In this document: positions 15,414 through 24,107 of the stretch, piece after piece
Layout: the number at the start of each line of letters is the position of its first letter
How positions within the stretch are numbered: the stretch's first letter is position 1
Origin: Pseudomonadota bacterium
GTDB lineage: Bacteria; Pseudomonadota; Gammaproteobacteria; Steroidobacterales; Steroidobacteraceae
Assembly: GCA_023433705.1 (NCBI GenBank)
Contig: JAEYUC010000046.1
Coordinates: 25,797-89,796 of the forward strand
Direction: 5' to 3'
Length of the DNA: 64,000 bases
Position numbers and translations under genes: made by a program
Notes under the pieces: generated by a model
What the model was told of the DNA's origin: nothing
The model's input: the letters and a program-made list of their open reading frames with translations, nothing else
The model's database searches: none

Positions 15414-16565
15414 CTAGTCGACCACTTTGACTGAAACACGAATGGGTTCCGCGACGCCGACGCCGCTCGCGACGGCCTTGAGCCGTTCGAGCACGGTGGC
15501 GGTCACTTCGGTGCCGCGCGGCACGAGACGGATACCGCGGGCGCTCATCACGTCCGCGTCGATCGTCATGCCTATCTCGAGATCGCGCAGCGTGACCGAA
15601 CGCGTCATGACGAGACCGCTGTCGTCCGACAGCGTCTTGACCATGGCCTGCGTGATCGCGGGCGGCAGGCCGGGCGCGGCCTGGTTCACGAGCTGCGCGG
15701 CCTGATCCGGGATGCGTCCCTGGCTCACGTGATGATCGAACTTGATCGCGGCCCACAGGATCGCGGCGCCGACTTTCTCCGGTTTCCACGTCGACGGATC
15801 GCCGTCGAGGGTGCCCGCCGCGGGCGTCTGCATCTGTCCTGCAACCATGCCGGCGACCGCTTCGAGCCGCGGGATCGTGCCGAGTAGTTTGCTCGCGATC
15901 TCGGGATGTGATTCGAAGAGCCTGCGTTCCTCGTTGCTGAGGGCCTGGCCCCCGTAGGCGCGCGCCAGCAGGTCCGGCGGCAGCGTGATGCAGCCGAGCT
16001 GCGAGATCATGGCCGCGAGGTGGTACTGCCACATGCCCGGCAGCAGCCCCAGCGCGGCGGCGCCGCTCTCGGCGTAACGCTGGATCTGCGCGGCGCGGCG
16101 TTGCGCGGCCGGGTTGATGAGCCCGAGCACGTTTACCAGCACCTTCACGGTTGCGTTCAACGTGTTCTCGAGCAGGTGCTTCTCGGCGTTGATGAGCCGG
16201 TACTGATCGATGCCGTTCTGGATCACACCGAGCAACGTTTCCGAATTGCACGGCTTCAACAGGAAGCGGAACACGCGGCCCTCGTTGACCGCGGCGATCG
16301 TCGATTCGAGATCGGCCTGTCCCGAGAGCACCATGCGCACGGTCTGCGGCGCGAGCGTATTGACTTGCGCAAGGAAGCGCGCGCCGTCCATCTCCGGCAT
16401 GCGCATGTCGGAGACGACCACGGCGAAAGGACCCTGCGAGCGGATCATCTCGAGACCCGCGGCGCCGCTGGTCGCCGTCTCGAGATCGACGCGATTGCGC
16501 AGCTGCCGGCGGATGCCGTCGAGCACGTTCGGCTCATCGTCCACGAACAACACGCGCTCTCTCAC
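15414..16565 (-). CDS. Response regulator with degenerate HD-GYP-like domain
   Basis: A 383-residue REC protein (Asp53 in VVSDMRMPEMDG) followed by an HD-type helical domain. The layout follows RpfG-like HD-GYP proteins, but where HDIGK is expected the sequence reads SQLGC (in LAAMISQLGCITLPPDLL). The HHExxDGxGYP segment after ESHPEIASKLL is missing. It should therefore not hydrolyse cyclic di-GMP; a binding or scaffold role is inference. The C-terminal ~80 residues (MTRSVTLRDLEIGMTIDADVMSARGIRLVPRGTEV) resemble the accessory segment found after HD domains. The GTG at 16565 overlaps the upstream gene stop by 4 nt, implying translational coupling. Confidence 0.82.
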   Translation of the reverse strand: MRERVLFVDDEPNVLDGIRRQLRNRVDLETATSGAAGLEMIRSQGPFAVVVSDMRMPEMDGARFLAQVNTLAPQTVRMVLSGQADLESTIAAVNEGRVFRFLLKPCNSETLLGVIQNGIDQYRLINAEKHLLENTLNATVKVLVNVLGLINPAAQRRAAQIQRYAESGAAALGLLPGMWQYHLAAMISQLGCITLPPDLLARAYGGQALSNEERRLFESHPEIASKLLGTIPRLEAVAGMVAGQMQTPAAGTLDGDPSTWKPEKVGAAILWAAIKFDHHVSQGRIPDQAAQLVNQAAPGLPPAITQAMVKTLSDDSGLVMTRSVTLRDLEIGMTIDADVMSARGIRLVPRGTEVTATVLERLKAVASGVGVAEPIRVSVKVVD

Positions 16566-17800
16566 GATGGCTTTCTCCCGGCGCTTCTGGCGGCGCTTTC
16601 CCTGGCGATTGCCGCGACGCACAGCTCGCGCCAGTCGTTCCAGCGATCGGCGCGGTTGCACTTCGCGAGATAGTCGACGTTGAGGCGCAGTCCCGCGGCG
16701 TGCGGATCGGTCGCGTCCGGATGGTTCGAGATCCGGTCGGCGACGTGCACGATGCCCGGCAGCCCGAACTCACCGGTGGCCTGCTCGGGATCCTCATGGA
16801 ACGCGATCGCCTCGGCGATCGTATTCGGCAGACCCCAGAGGCCGACGAGATACGCGCCGACGTCGGAGTGCGAGGCCTGCAGCTCGAGCGTTTCGATCTC
16901 GTGGCTCGCGCCGGGATTGTCGCCCGCGAGCTCGAGCACGCGTTCGTATTCGGCCGGCATGCCCATCGCGAGCACGAGCTTGCCGATGTCGTGCAGCATG
17001 CCCGCGAGGAATGCGGCCGCGACCTGGTCCTTGTCCATGCCTTCTTCGATCGCGATGCGATGCGCGGCGGCCGCCGTGGCGACACTGTGCGACCAGAGTT
17101 TTTCCAGGCTGAAGCCGCGCACCTGCGGCGTTTCGCCCCCGGAGAAGATGCCCTGGCCGAGCACCAGCGCCATGATGCGATCGAGGCCGAGCAGGGCGCC
17201 GGCGCGCCCGACGTCGGCCACCGGCTTCGCGAGCCCGAAGTACGCCGAGTTGACCAGCTTGAGCAGGCGCGCCGTCATCGACGGGTCGCTCGAGATGATC
17301 TTCGCCACGTCGTCCATGTCGGCCGTCGGGCTCTTGAGGCATTCAACCAGCTGCTGGTAGGTCGCCGGCAGGGTCGGTAGCTTGTTGATGCGAGCGACCA
17401 GCGTCTTCACCGCCGGGTTGCCCGCGAGATCGCGCAGCGCGAACGCGCGCGCGATCGTGCCCTGCAGGATCTCCGCGTCACAGGGCTTGGAGAGGAACTG
17501 GTGCGACACGCCCAGCGCCTTCATCACGGATTCGGTCTCGGCCTGGCCGGAGAGGATCAGGCGGATGGTGTCGGGGAAGTCGCGCTGCACGACCTCGAGC
17601 AATTCCGCGCCGCTCATGCCGGGCATGCGCATGTCGGTCACGACGACTTCGCACGGCTCCTGCTTGAGCGACTGGAGCGCTTCCTGCGCGCTGCCGACGA
17701 ACTTCATGTTCCACTCGTTGCGCTTGGGGCGAAGCATGCGCTTCAGTCCCTCGAGCACGCGTGGCTCGTCGTCGACGAATATGACGCGGATTGCGTTCAA
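16562..17800 (-). CDS. Response regulator with HDOD domain
   Basis: A 412-residue protein. The REC domain (Asp56 in VVTDMRMPGMSG, ending FLSKPCDAE) is followed by an HDOD domain at about 140-335 (LPTLPATYQQL, SSDPSMTARLLKLVNSAYFG, LGLDRIMALVL). The HDOD part retains an HD motif in GMLHDIGKLVLAMGMP. HDOD proteins take part in signalling and motility control without a settled enzymatic activity. The gene overlaps the kinase gene upstream and the next regulator downstream by 4 nt each, so all are made from one coupled message. Confidence 0.88.
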   Translation of the reverse strand: MNAIRVIFVDDEPRVLEGLKRMLRPKRNEWNMKFVGSAQEALQSLKQEPCEVVVTDMRMPGMSGAELLEVVQRDFPDTIRLILSGQAETESVMKALGVSHQFLSKPCDAEILQGTIARAFALRDLAGNPAVKTLVARINKLPTLPATYQQLVECLKSPTADMDDVAKIISSDPSMTARLLKLVNSAYFGLAKPVADVGRAGALLGLDRIMALVLGQGIFSGGETPQVRGFSLEKLWSHSVATAAAAHRIAIEEGMDKDQVAAAFLAGMLHDIGKLVLAMGMPAEYERVLELAGDNPGASHEIETLELQASHSDVGAYLVGLWGLPNTIAEAIAFHEDPEQATGEFGLPGIVHVADRISNHPDATDPHAAGLRLNVDYLAKCNRADRWNDWRELCVAAIARESAARSAGRKPS

Positions 17801-19425
17801 GCAGCGGCCCCCGCCGCGGATTCGCTGTCGGTCTTCGCGCCGCCGATCGGCAGTCTGATGATGAACGTGGTGCCGGCGCCCGGTGCGCTAACTACCTTGA
17901 TCGTTCCCCCGTGTTTGTCGACGATGACGTTGTGGGCGATCGCGAGGCCCTGGCCCGTGCCCTTGCCGACTTCCTTCGTCGTGAAGAACGGATCGAAGAT
18001 GCGCTGCTGGATGTGCGGCGGCATGCCGCAGCCCGAGTCGCTGATCTCCACGATGGCCCAGTCGCCGTCCGGGCGCGTCTTGACGCGGATCTTGCCCTTG
18101 CCCTTGCCGCCGTCGCCGACCACGTCGCCGATGGCATGCGCGGCGTTGACGACGATGTTGAGCACCACCTGGTTGAACTCGGCGGGCGAGCAATGCACCT
18201 GCGGCAGGTTCGAGTCGAGGTCGAGCTCGACCTCGGCCACGTATTTCCACTCGTTGCTGGCGACGGTAATCGTGCTCTGGATCGCGCGATTGAGGTCGGT
18301 CGCGGTCTTCTCGCGCGCCGGGTGCGAGAACTCCTTCATCGCACGCACGATCTTGGCGACGCGGTCCACGCCCTCGAGCGACTGGTTGAGCGCGCGCGGA
18401 ATTTCTTCCTTGAGATAGTCGAAGTCCGCGTCATCGAGCGCCTTGCGCGCCGGGGCTCCGCCGGCTTCGACGAGTTGCCCGAGCAGCCCATCGAGCTCGC
18501 CGAACGACTCCTTGAGGAAACGCAGGTTGTCGCCGACGTACTGCGTCGGCGTGTTGATCTCGTGCGCGATGCCCGCGGCGAGCTGACCGATGGCCTCCAG
18601 CTTCTGCGCCTGGCGCAAGTTGTCCTCGAGACGGTCGCGCTCCTCCAGCGTCTGCTTGAGCATCGAGATGTCGGTGATGCAGCCCTCCCAGCCCGCGAAG
18701 GCCTGCGAGGATTCATATAGAGGAGCGGCGTTGACGAGCACGTTGAGCGTGTTGCCGCGGCAATCGTGCAGCGGCGTTTCCCAGCTCTCGACCATGCGCT
18801 GGCGCGAGATCAGGTCGAGGAAGTGCGAACGTTTCGCCGGCTCGAACAACAGGTCGAGGAAGTTGACCTGGTCGAGTGCGATGCCCTGGCACGAGAGCAG
18901 CTTCAAACACGCGGCGTTCGCGGTCTTGAGCGCCCCGTCCTTGTTCGCGGTGAACAGCGCGACCGGCACGTTGTTGAAGAGATCCTGGTAGCGGCGCGTG
19001 GCGCGCACCAGGTCGCGATGGAAGTTGTTGCGCTCGACAGAATACGAAACGATGCGCGAGAGCATGCCGGCGTTGACGCGGCGCTTCTCGAGATAGTCCT
19101 GCGCGCCTTCGCGCACGGCGGTCAGTCCCTGTTTGTAGTCGTCGGAACCGGTGAGCACGATGATCGGTGTCAGGTCCGCGATGGCCTTCAGCGCGCGCAG
19201 CGCCTGCAGCCCCGTCGCATCGGGCAGGCCGAGGTCGAGCAACACGAGGTCGTATTCGAACTTGCACAGCCGGTCGGCGGCATCGGCCGCGGTCTGCACC
19301 CACTCGCAATCGACCTCGTTGAGGCCTGCGTCCTTGAGGTGTCGCTCGACGACGCGGGCGTCGGCCGAATTGTCCTCGACTAACAACAGGCGGATCTTGC
19401 GGATATCGAAATCGTCGCTGCTCAT
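17797..19425 (-). CDS. REC-PAS-histidine kinase
   Basis: First gene of the four-gene operon, 542 residues. The N-terminal REC domain has Asp64 in VLLDLGLPDA, and a PAS-type sensor spans about 150-265. The dimerisation/phosphoacceptor helix has His288 in GIAHEINTPTQYV, followed by an HATPase domain with NIVVNAAHAI, DSGCGMPPHIQQRIFDPFFTTK and GTGQGLAIAH. No membrane segment is visible, so it is cytosolic. With REC at its N terminus it may itself be controlled by another kinase, possibly the PAS-kinase encoded divergently at 19671. The chosen ATG at 19425 precedes SSDDFDIRKIRLLLVEDN. Confidence 0.9.
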   Translation of the reverse strand: MSSDDFDIRKIRLLLVEDNSADARVVERHLKDAGLNEVDCEWVQTAADAADRLCKFEYDLVLLDLGLPDATGLQALRALKAIADLTPIIVLTGSDDYKQGLTAVREGAQDYLEKRRVNAGMLSRIVSYSVERNNFHRDLVRATRRYQDLFNNVPVALFTANKDGALKTANAACLKLLSCQGIALDQVNFLDLLFEPAKRSHFLDLISRQRMVESWETPLHDCRGNTLNVLVNAAPLYESSQAFAGWEGCITDISMLKQTLEERDRLEDNLRQAQKLEAIGQLAAGIAHEINTPTQYVGDNLRFLKESFGELDGLLGQLVEAGGAPARKALDDADFDYLKEEIPRALNQSLEGVDRVAKIVRAMKEFSHPAREKTATDLNRAIQSTITVASNEWKYVAEVELDLDSNLPQVHCSPAEFNQVVLNIVVNAAHAIGDVVGDGGKGKGKIRVKTRPDGDWAIVEISDSGCGMPPHIQQRIFDPFFTTKEVGKGTGQGLAIAHNVIVDKHGGTIKVVSAPGAGTTFIIRLPIGGAKTDSESAAGAAA

Positions 19426-19670
19426 CGGCGCACTTTTGACCTGGTGTGGCGGGATGACATCTCGAGTCCACGGCGCAGGCATCCCGGCACTGCGCCACAG
19501 CTGTCATATCGGCGTGCCGGGTGAATATCTTGAGCAGCGGCGGCCCCTTGCCGCCCGAATCGATGCAGGTCACATATCGGCCTCGGAGCCGTCCCGCTTG
19601 AGCCCCGCAGGAGGTGTTTCGGGCTCCAGAGTCCGCCCGGGCGGCCGATTCCGTATCGCAGCCCAATCAA

Positions 19671-20741
19671 ATGACAAATTCCGCGTACAAGATTTCGCCA
19701 GCGACAGAGTCGAACATCGACGCTGGCACACTTTTCGACTCGAGCCCCGTCGCGACGCTGACGTTCGCGCCCGACGGCGTGTTGTTGCGCGCGAATGATG
19801 CGGCGCGACGATTGTTCCGGGGTGTGACGGGAGAGCTCGACAGGGAGTCAGCGGCTGGACTGTTTCCCGAAGGCGGATGGGACGTGGCCGGCGAGGGCGC
19901 GCGGCGTGTGCCGGCGCGGCGCTTCGACGATACGACGTTTCCGGCGCAGGTTCGCGTGGCCGCGCTCGGAGAAGGTTCCACTCGCCGACTGCTCGTCGCG
20001 GTCGACGACATGACGGATATCGAAACGGCCCTCGCGGACCGCGACGCCGCGGTCGCGCAGGCGAACAAGGAATTCGAATCCTTCATCGACGTGGCCGCGC
20101 ACGACCTGCGCGCGCCACTGCGCATCCTGAGTGGCTTCGCGGACGCGCTCGACGATGAGTGCGGCGCGACCCTCAACGAAGAAGGACGCGGTTTCCTCGA
20201 CGAGATTCTCAAGGCGAGCAACCGCATGGAGGGGCTCATCGACGGATTGCTCGCGCTCGCACGCAGCGGTCGCGCGGAAATGCATCCCGAGAAAGTCGAC
20301 CTGACGACGCTCGTCGACCTCGTGCTCTACGAGCTGCGGCACGCGACGGCGGAACGCTCCGTCGAATGCGAGGTCGAGGCGGATCTTTCGGTCTGGGCCG
20401 ATGTGCGCCTGGTGACGACGGTGCTGCGCAACGTGCTCGGCAACGCATGGAAATTCACGATGCGCACCGCGCAGCCCGCGATCCGCATTTTCTCGGAGCA
20501 GCGCGACGGCCGCACGTGGATCTGCGTGAAGGACAACGGCGCGGGTTTCGACATGGCGCACGCCCAGCGACTGTTCAAACCGTTCACGCGGCTGCATCGG
20601 CAGGACGAGTTCGCCGGGCACGGACTCGGGCTCGCGACCGTCCATCGCATCGTTCAGCGGCACGGCGGCGAGTTGGCCGCCGAGGCCGAGATCGACCGCG
20701 GAGCGACCGTACGGTTCTGGCTCCCGGGCTCCCCGGACTGA
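19671..20741 (+). CDS. PAS-domain histidine kinase (phytochrome/bacteriophytochrome-type H box)
   Basis: A 356-residue soluble kinase. An N-terminal PAS-like domain (TLFDSSPVATLTFAPDGVLLRANDAARRLF) leads to a short coiled coil, then an H box with His144 in VAAHDLRAPLRILSGFADAL. The ATP-binding domain has NVLGNAWKFT, DNGAGFDM, FKPFTRLHRQDEFAGHGLGLATV. This H-box type is common in phytochrome-like kinases but no chromophore domain is present. It has no linked receiver of its own and lies divergent from the REC-kinase operon, whose receivers are plausible partners (inference). ATG at 19671 was chosen over an upstream in-frame ATG. Confidence 0.9.
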   Translation: MTNSAYKISPATESNIDAGTLFDSSPVATLTFAPDGVLLRANDAARRLFRGVTGELDRESAAGLFPEGGWDVAGEGARRVPARRFDDTTFPAQVRVAALGEGSTRRLLVAVDDMTDIETALADRDAAVAQANKEFESFIDVAAHDLRAPLRILSGFADALDDECGATLNEEGRGFLDEILKASNRMEGLIDGLLALARSGRAEMHPEKVDLTTLVDLVLYELRHATAERSVECEVEADLSVWADVRLVTTVLRNVLGNAWKFTMRTAQPAIRIFSEQRDGRTWICVKDNGAGFDMAHAQRLFKPFTRLHRQDEFAGHGLGLATVHRIVQRHGGELAAEAEIDRGATVRFWLPGSPD

Positions 20742-20771
20742 GAACCGCTTCGCCGCGCGCGGCAACCGGCG

Positions 20772-20801
20772 AAAAAAAACGCCGCGCAAGTGCGCGGCGT
20801 T
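20772..20801 (-). terminator. Terminator of the alanine-zipper lipoprotein gene
   Basis: An 11-bp perfect stem (20778-20788 with 20791-20801) is followed on the minus strand by eight T residues. It lies 25 nt beyond the lipoprotein stop and 30 nt after the convergent kinase stop, so it mainly serves the leftward transcript. Confidence 0.9.
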
Positions 20802-20826
20802 CTTGTCAGAGCTGACTGAACTCTGA

Positions 20827-21138
20827 TTACTTCGAGATCGAGCGACGGAACATCCGGTCGATCTTCTCGTTGGTCGCATCGCAGCAGGACTGCGAGGCCT
20901 GCGCGGCAGCCAGCGCCTGGTTGGCGGCGGTCTGCGCGCCCGACGCGGTGGACGAAGCCGACTGCGCGGCGGCAGTGGCGGCATCGGCCGCGCTCTTCGT
21001 GGCAGCGAGGTCCGCGGTCAGGCGACCCACCTGCTGTTTGAGGTTGTCGACGTCGGCTTGCAGAGGCTTCAGATCCTGGCAGCCGGCCAACACGGTGAAC
21101 GCTGCAACGGCAGCAACCTTGATAAGCGCACTCTTCAT
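20827..21138 (-). CDS. Small alanine-zipper (Lpp/OprI-like) lipoprotein
   Basis: A 103-residue lipoprotein with signal peptide and lipobox LAGC (Cys20). A heptad-like coiled coil follows (ADVDNLKQQVGRLTADLAATKSAADAATAAAQSA...), very rich in alanine. The end, SCCDATNEKIDRMFRRSISK, lacks the terminal lysine-tyrosine motif of E. coli Lpp but is basic, and could still associate with peptidoglycan or pack as a trimer. A strong AGGGG ribosome site precedes the ATG at 21138 and a strong terminator follows, as expected of a highly expressed monocistronic envelope gene. Confidence 0.85.
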   Translation of the reverse strand: MKSALIKVAAVAAFTVLAGCQDLKPLQADVDNLKQQVGRLTADLAATKSAADAATAAAQSASSTASGAQTAANQALAAAQASQSCCDATNEKIDRMFRRSISK

Positions 21139-21310
21139 AACGATCAATCCCCTTATTGGTGGTTGAGCAGTCCCAACTTCGCGCAACACGCAAACAAATG
21201 CAATGTGGTGTGAAGATAGAGTCTATTAGGCGGGCGCAACTGCAACAAATTCGCGAGTTGTTTGCAACTGAAATTTGATTTCTGTCGGCCTGTGGCGACA
21301 GTGCGAGTGG

Positions 21311-22957
21311 TCAGCTATTAGGTCCGCTAACACGAGTTGACAGACCATCGCGCAGTATCTCTCGCGCCGCGTTGTGACCCGGGACTCCGGTGACTCCGCC
21401 GCCGGGATGCGCACCCGAACCACACAAGTACAGATTTTTCAGAGGAGTGCGGTAATCACCGTAACCTAACATCGGACGCGCGGCCCACAATTGATCGAGT
21501 CCTAACGCGCCGTGAAAGATGTCCCCACCGGCGAGACCGAGTTTTTCTTCGAGATCGAGCGGGCTCAAGGCCGAGTGCGCGACGACGAGAGAGCGGAAGT
21601 TTGGTGCGTACTCTTCGATCACATCGAAGATCCGGTCGATCGCGAGCGTTTTCTCCTGACGCCAGTCGCGGCCGTCGGGAAGGTTGTAGGAGAAATGCTG
21701 ACAGAATAACGAGGCGACGTGAGCGCCGTTGGGCGCGAGGGAATCGTCGAGTGTCGAGGGAATCAGCATTTCCACGATCGGGCGGCGCGACATGCCCTCC
21801 AGGCGAGCCTCCGCGAACGCGCGATCCATGTAGCCGAGCGAGGGCGCGAAGATGATGCCGGAGCCGAGATGCGCTCCATTGTCGTCGCGCGGCGCGGCGG
21901 TGAACTTCGGCAGCCCCGAGAGCGCGACGTTCATGCGGAACGTGGCCGAACCGACCCGCAGACGCTCGATGCGCGCGCGGAATTCGGCGGGCAGGTCGGC
22001 GTCCGCGAGCAGCTTCAGATAGAGCGGCTTGGGACCGAGGTTCGCGGCGAACGTATTGCCTTCGACGACCCGCCCATCTTCGAGCTCGATGCCGGTGGCG
22101 TGCGCGCCGCGGGTCACGATGCGCTTCACGGGCGCATCGGTCTCGAGATGCACGCCGAGCCGGCGCGCCTCCGCGGCCATCGCCTGCGTGATCGCGCCCA
22201 TGCCGCCGACCGCATGTCCCCATACGCCGGCCTTGCCGTTGACCTCGCCGAATACGTGATGCAGCAGCACGTAGCCGCTGCCAGGCGTGTAAGGACTCGC
22301 GTAATTGCCGACCACCGCGTCGAAGCCGAACAGCGCTTTCACGGCGTCGGATTCGAACCAGTGATCTAACAAGTCGCCGGCGCTGCGAGTGAACAGTTCG
22401 TGGATGTCGCGCTGCACGGGCGCCGCGAGCTTGCGGAGATGACGCCCGATCTGCAGCGCGCCCCACAGGTCGCGCAGCCGGCGCGGATCCGCGGGTGGCG
22501 TTTCGAGAAGTTGCGCGCGCAGCAGTTCGACCGCCGCGTCGAGCATCGCGTAATAGGCGGGGAGACGCTCGGCGTCGCGCGGCGAGAAGCCATGTACGGC
22601 CGCGCGGGTTCGCGCGCTGTCCGGACCCGCGGTGAGTGCGCGGCCATCGGGAAGAGGGAGGAAGTTCTGCATGGGGCGCTCGAGCACCTTGAGCCCATGC
22701 TCCGCCAGTCGCAGGTCGCGGATCACCTTGGGGTTGAGCAGGCTCACCGTGTAGCTGGCCGTGGAGTTACGGAACCCGGGGTGGAACTCCTCGGTGACCG
22801 CCGCCCCGCCCAGGACGCCACGGCGCTCGAATACGCCCACGGAGAGCCCCGATCGGGCCAGGTAGCAGGCGCAGGTGAGGCCGTTGTGGCCCCCGCCTAT
22901 GACGACGACATCGAAGCGGCTTTTCGTGCTTGACCTGTATGAATTCACAGTGTACAA
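21311..22957 (-). CDS. FAD-dependent phytoene-dehydrogenase-like oxidoreductase
   Basis: A 548-residue flavoprotein of the CrtI/PYROXD2 type. The N-terminal dinucleotide-binding fold VVVIGGGHNGLTCACYLARSG (from residue 17) is followed by ERRGVLGGAAVTEEF. The C-terminal FAD-binding stretch is NLYLCGSGAHPGGGVTGVPGHNAAREIL. No carotenoid genes are nearby, so the substrate is unknown; most proteins of this subgroup are annotated only as NAD(P)/FAD oxidoreductases. It is divergent from lexA, and its first codons (MYTVNSYR) overlap the SOS box and lexA promoter. LexA binding could therefore affect its expression too. A later non-ATG start cannot be excluded. Confidence 0.87.
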   Translation of the reverse strand: MYTVNSYRSSTKSRFDVVVIGGGHNGLTCACYLARSGLSVGVFERRGVLGGAAVTEEFHPGFRNSTASYTVSLLNPKVIRDLRLAEHGLKVLERPMQNFLPLPDGRALTAGPDSARTRAAVHGFSPRDAERLPAYYAMLDAAVELLRAQLLETPPADPRRLRDLWGALQIGRHLRKLAAPVQRDIHELFTRSAGDLLDHWFESDAVKALFGFDAVVGNYASPYTPGSGYVLLHHVFGEVNGKAGVWGHAVGGMGAITQAMAAEARRLGVHLETDAPVKRIVTRGAHATGIELEDGRVVEGNTFAANLGPKPLYLKLLADADLPAEFRARIERLRVGSATFRMNVALSGLPKFTAAPRDDNGAHLGSGIIFAPSLGYMDRAFAEARLEGMSRRPIVEMLIPSTLDDSLAPNGAHVASLFCQHFSYNLPDGRDWRQEKTLAIDRIFDVIEEYAPNFRSLVVAHSALSPLDLEEKLGLAGGDIFHGALGLDQLWAARPMLGYGDYRTPLKNLYLCGSGAHPGGGVTGVPGHNAAREILRDGLSTRVSGPNS

Positions 22958-22958
22958 A
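22930..22958 (+). promoter_or_regulatory. lexA promoter with SOS box
   Basis: A -35 TTGACC (22930-22935) and -10 TACAAA (22953-22958) are 17 nt apart. In the spacer lies CTGTATGAATTCACAG (22935-22950), an exact CTGT-N8-ACAG LexA box. This indicates autoregulation of lexA and probably control of the downstream genes. Confidence 0.9.
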
Positions 22959-23007
22959 TCCTCAGCCCCGGATCTTTTGAACGATCCTTCTTTAAAGGGA
23001 ATCCGCC

Positions 23008-23628
23008 ATGTCCGATCTCACCCCGCGCCAGACCGAAATCCTGCGACTCATCCAGCGCACCATCGCCGAGACGGGCATGCCGCCCACGCGCGCCGAGATC
23101 GCGAACGAGCTCGGCTTCAAATCTCCCAACGCCGCGGAAGAACATCTCCGCGCGCTCGCGCGCAAGGGCGTCATCGCTCTCGTCCCCGGTGCGTCGCGTG
23201 GCATCAAGCTCATGGACACCATGCGCGAGCAACTCGGGCTTCCGCTCATCGGCCGTGTCGCCGCGGGTCGTCCCATTCTCGCCGAAGAGAACATCGAATC
23301 GCGTCTCGACATCGATCCTTCGATCTTCCAGCCCAAGCCGCACTACCTGCTGAAGGTCGTCGGCATGTCGATGAAGGACGCCGGCATTCTCGATGGCGAC
23401 CTGGTTGCCGTGCATCGTACGCCGGAAGTGCGCAACCGGCAGATCATCGTGGCCCGTCTCGAAAACGAAGTCACGGTCAAGCGCTACAAGCAGGAAGGTC
23501 CTGTCGTGTGGCTGCTGCCCGAGAACGCGGATTTCGAGCCCATCAAGGTCAACGTCAAGGAAGACCCGCTCATCATCGAAGGCGTAGTCGTTGGAGTCTT
23601 GCGCCGTGGCAAAGCAATGGCAGCTTGA
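23008..23628 (+). CDS. lexA: SOS repressor LexA
   Basis: LexA represses SOS genes and cleaves itself when RecA is activated. The protein has 206 residues with an N-terminal winged helix (PPTRAEIANELGFKSPNAAEEHLRAL). The scissile bond is Ala86-Gly87 in GRVAAGRPI, and the catalytic Ser121 (GMSMKDAG) and Lys158 (VTVKRYK) are intact. Each is two residues on from the E. coli numbering. The operator CTGT-N8-ACAG is 57 nt upstream. Four of the five genes that follow are closely packed and the last three are SOS mutagenesis genes. Confidence 0.98.
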   Translation: MSDLTPRQTEILRLIQRTIAETGMPPTRAEIANELGFKSPNAAEEHLRALARKGVIALVPGASRGIKLMDTMREQLGLPLIGRVAAGRPILAEENIESRLDIDPSIFQPKPHYLLKVVGMSMKDAGILDGDLVAVHRTPEVRNRQIIVARLENEVTVKRYKQEGPVVWLLPENADFEPIKVNVKEDPLIIEGVVVGVLRRGKAMAA

Positions 23629-23637
23629 TACTCATGT

Positions 23638-23658
23638 ACGCCGTCGCTTCGACGGCGT
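23638..23658 (+). other. Hairpin after lexA
   Basis: A perfect 9-bp stem (23638-23646 with 23650-23658) with a 3-nt loop sits 9 nt after the lexA stop. No T-run follows, so it is more likely an mRNA-stability or partial attenuation element than a full terminator. The 101-bp lexA/glyoxalase gap holds no second SOS box. Confidence 0.55.
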
Positions 23659-23729
23659 GAGGAGTGGCGCGTGAGCGCCTGGAAATCCATGGCCGCATGA
23701 GACGGCGTCTCCGCTAAGAGGGTTTTTCC

Positions 23730-24107
23730 ATGTTGTTAGGACTAAGAACGGCGATATACCGCACCCCGGATATCGCAGCGGGCAAGCTTTGGTACACGAA
23801 AGCGCTGGGCATCGCGCCGTATTTCGACCAGCCGTTCTACGTGGGCTTCAGCGTCGGCGGTTATGAGCTCGGCCTCATGCCGGATGCGAAGGAGCCTGGC
23901 GCCGGCGCCTATTGGGGCGTGAAGGACATCACGAGCGCTCATGCGCGACTGCTCGAGCTCGGCGCCACGCCGCGTGCCGAGATCACCGACGTGGGCGAGG
24001 GCATTCGCGTCGCCGACGTGGTCGATCCTTTCGGGAACGTGCTGGGGATCATCGAGAACCCCAATTTCAAACCCGAGCTTTTAACCGAACCAGGATCTGC
24101 GCAATGA
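23730..24107 (+). CDS. VOC/glyoxalase-family protein
   Basis: A 125-residue single VOC domain with the two beta-alpha-beta-beta-beta modules: YRTPDIAAGKLWYTKALGIAPYF...GFSVGGYELGLMP and ITSAHARLLELGA...VADVVDPFGNVLGIIENP. VOC proteins bind a metal and act on diverse small molecules, so no substrate can be named. It is the first gene after lexA and overlaps the next gene by 4 nt (ATGA). A position inside the lexA-imuA-imuB-dnaE2 set is unusual. Whether it is induced by DNA damage is not shown by the sequence beyond its placement. Confidence 0.85.
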   Translation: MLLGLRTAIYRTPDIAAGKLWYTKALGIAPYFDQPFYVGFSVGGYELGLMPDAKEPGAGAYWGVKDITSAHARLLELGATPRAEITDVGEGIRVADVVDPFGNVLGIIENPNFKPELLTEPGSAQ

